NCBI GenBank assembly: GCA_021793895.1
Contig: JAJYRW010000094.1
Coordinates: 1 to 6,158, forward strand
Direction of reading: 5' to 3'
DNA from: Actinomycetes bacterium
Lineage (GTDB): Bacteria > Actinomycetota > Actinomycetes > Actinomycetales > JAJYRW01
Length of the DNA: 6,158 bases
Shown: positions 5,301-6,158 of the stretch, in pieces
How positions within the stretch are numbered: the stretch's first letter is position 1
How the letters are laid out: each line of letters begins with the position of its first letter
Translations under genes and position numbers: made by a program
The notes under the pieces: model-generated
Database searches by the model: none
What the model was told of the DNA's origin: nothing
What the model saw: the letters and a program-made list of their open reading frames with translations, nothing else

Positions 5301-6158
5301 GTGGTCGATAACGTCAATGGAAGTTCCAACAGCGGCAAGTTAAGCGCCCGCGTGAGCGCTCCTAGCCAAGCACCACTCCCCGCAGTTGGGGGCGATCTGG
5401 CTTGGCGCGCGGCCAGCAAAGTTGATATTCCAAAAATCCTGCAGCTGGTAAACGCTGCAAACAAGTTTGATGAACCGGCCCGCATACTCGTGGCCGACGA
5501 TGTAAACGGGCCCTTCCTAGGCTCCGATTCCCAGCCAAACACCAACACCGTGATTGCATTGGATCCCACTGGTCAGGCGGTTGCTTATGCCGCAATCTCG
5601 CCGCCGGAGGTGCAAAAACTAGCCGTCGTGGTGGAAGCAAGCGGCGTGGTGCATCCGCAGCGGCGCGGACAAGGAATCGGTACCGCCTTGCTGGACTGGC
5701 AAGACGCCCGCGCCAGGCAAATGCTGGCAAACCGGTCGGAAGATTTACCTGGCTGGCTCGGAACAATTGCCCCCGAATCAGCGCCTGCGACAAGAGCATT
5801 CCTGGAAAAGAACGGCTTTGCCGAAAAACGCTGCTGGCTTGAAATGCAACGCGATTTAAGCGACGAGATCCCCGATCCGGCGGTGCCCAGCAACATTTAC
5901 ATAACAACACCAGAAAACTTGAGTGAAGAAACCCGTTTGGCTTATAACGATTCTTTTCAAAGCCACTGGGGCAGCGCGCCGGACACCCCGGAAAGTTGGC
6001 GCAACCGAGAGCAGCGCGCAGATTACCGCCCCGATCTATCCTTTGTCGCGGTCGCAGAAAATCCGGCCGGGGCCCCGGAGGTAACCGGACTGGTGATTTC
6101 GCGCGTTAGCCCGGAAAAGTGGGAAGCACGCGGTGGCTCTTTTGCCTATATTCAAGAT
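5301..6158 (+). CDS. Tandem-GNAT acetyltransferase (MshD-like architecture), C-terminus cut by window
   Basis: The frame is open from GTG 5301 to the window edge, giving 286 residues with no stop. After a low-complexity N-terminal tail (about 1-32), the first GNAT domain spans roughly 33-180. It has the acetyl-CoA motif VVHPQRRGQGIGTALLDW (116-133) and ATRAFLEKNGF as its beta6/beta7 segment. A second GNAT-like domain begins near 198, with NDSFQSHWG, the sequence SWR...RPDLSFVAV and GGSFAYIQD running to the edge; its own acetyl-CoA motif would be just beyond. This two-domain layout is shared with mycothiol synthase MshD and other actinobacterial acetyltransferases; the visible sequence does not settle which. 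GTG 5301 is preferred on leaderless grounds; GTG 5352 (residue 18) is an alternative start and would drop the tail. It follows the ElaA-like gene by 48 bases but seems to have its own promoter. Confidence 0.8.
   Translation, partial: MVDNVNGSSNSGKLSARVSAPSQAPLPAVGGDLAWRAASKVDIPKILQLVNAANKFDEPARILVADDVNGPFLGSDSQPNTNTVIALDPTGQAVAYAAISPPEVQKLAVVVEASGVVHPQRRGQGIGTALLDWQDARARQMLANRSEDLPGWLGTIAPESAPATRAFLEKNGFAEKRCWLEMQRDLSDEIPDPAVPSNIYITTPENLSEETRLAYNDSFQSHWGSAPDTPESWRNREQRADYRPDLSFVAVAENPAGAPEVTGLVISRVSPEKWEARGGSFAYIQD

Noticed and set aside
5362..5910. 182-residue - strand frame opposite the tandem-GNAT gene
   Set aside because: Arg/Pro/Leu-rich translation typical of antisense to GC-rich coding DNA, and the opposite frame has the acetyl-CoA motif.
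1..6158. Insertion sequence, CRISPR array, tRNA or rRNA
   Set aside because: No transposase, regularly spaced direct repeats, cloverleaf or rRNA segments were seen; the exact inverted repeats present are explained as hairpins or terminators, not element ends.

Overview
The window looks like a moderately GC-rich actinobacterium. The evidence is GTG starts, a probable leaderless start, a Cys-lipoprotein with an Arg-rich signal peptide, a tandem-GNAT protein of the MshD-like type, and protein sequences close to those of Actinomycetaceae-type bacteria. This assignment is inferred from style and gene content, not from a database match.

Bases 1-120 hold the last 39 codons of a LacI-family repressor. 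After a 195-base regulatory gap (repeats of TTGCA...ATGCTT and a plausible promoter) comes a tight three-gene operon on the + strand (316-3727). It encodes a NagA-type N-acetyl-hexosamine-6-phosphate deacetylase, a NagB-type amino-sugar-6-phosphate deaminase (ATGA overlap), and a UxaE/tagaturonate-epimerase-family protein (2-base gap). The presumed flow is: an N-acetylated amino sugar 6-phosphate is deacetylated, then deaminated/isomerised to a ketohexose 6-phosphate, and the third enzyme acts on the product or on a co-imported sugar. Both NagA and NagB differ from the textbook enzymes at active-site motifs. Because UxaE-family enzymes invert a keto-sugar carbon, the operon may serve a substrate other than plain GlcNAc, for example a galacto-configured amino sugar whose tagatose-type product is epimerised to a fructose-type one.

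Convergent to the operon, on the - strand (3784-4251), is a small secreted lipoprotein whose mature part resembles the chagasin/I42 protease-inhibitor fold with a diverged NPTTG loop.

The 515 bases from 4252 to 4766 have no intact gene but are not empty. They hold a perfect 9-bp dyad (4365-4394). Next is a structured stretch ending in a very strong intrinsic terminator (4424-4513), which is a candidate small RNA. After that lies a recognisable C-terminal scrap of a short-chain dehydrogenase (about 4580-4690), followed by its likely terminator (4706-4750).

The right end carries two acetyltransferase genes on the + strand: an ElaA-like GNAT (4767-5252) and a tandem-GNAT protein (5301 to beyond the window end). 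The latter appears to be translated from a leaderless mRNA.
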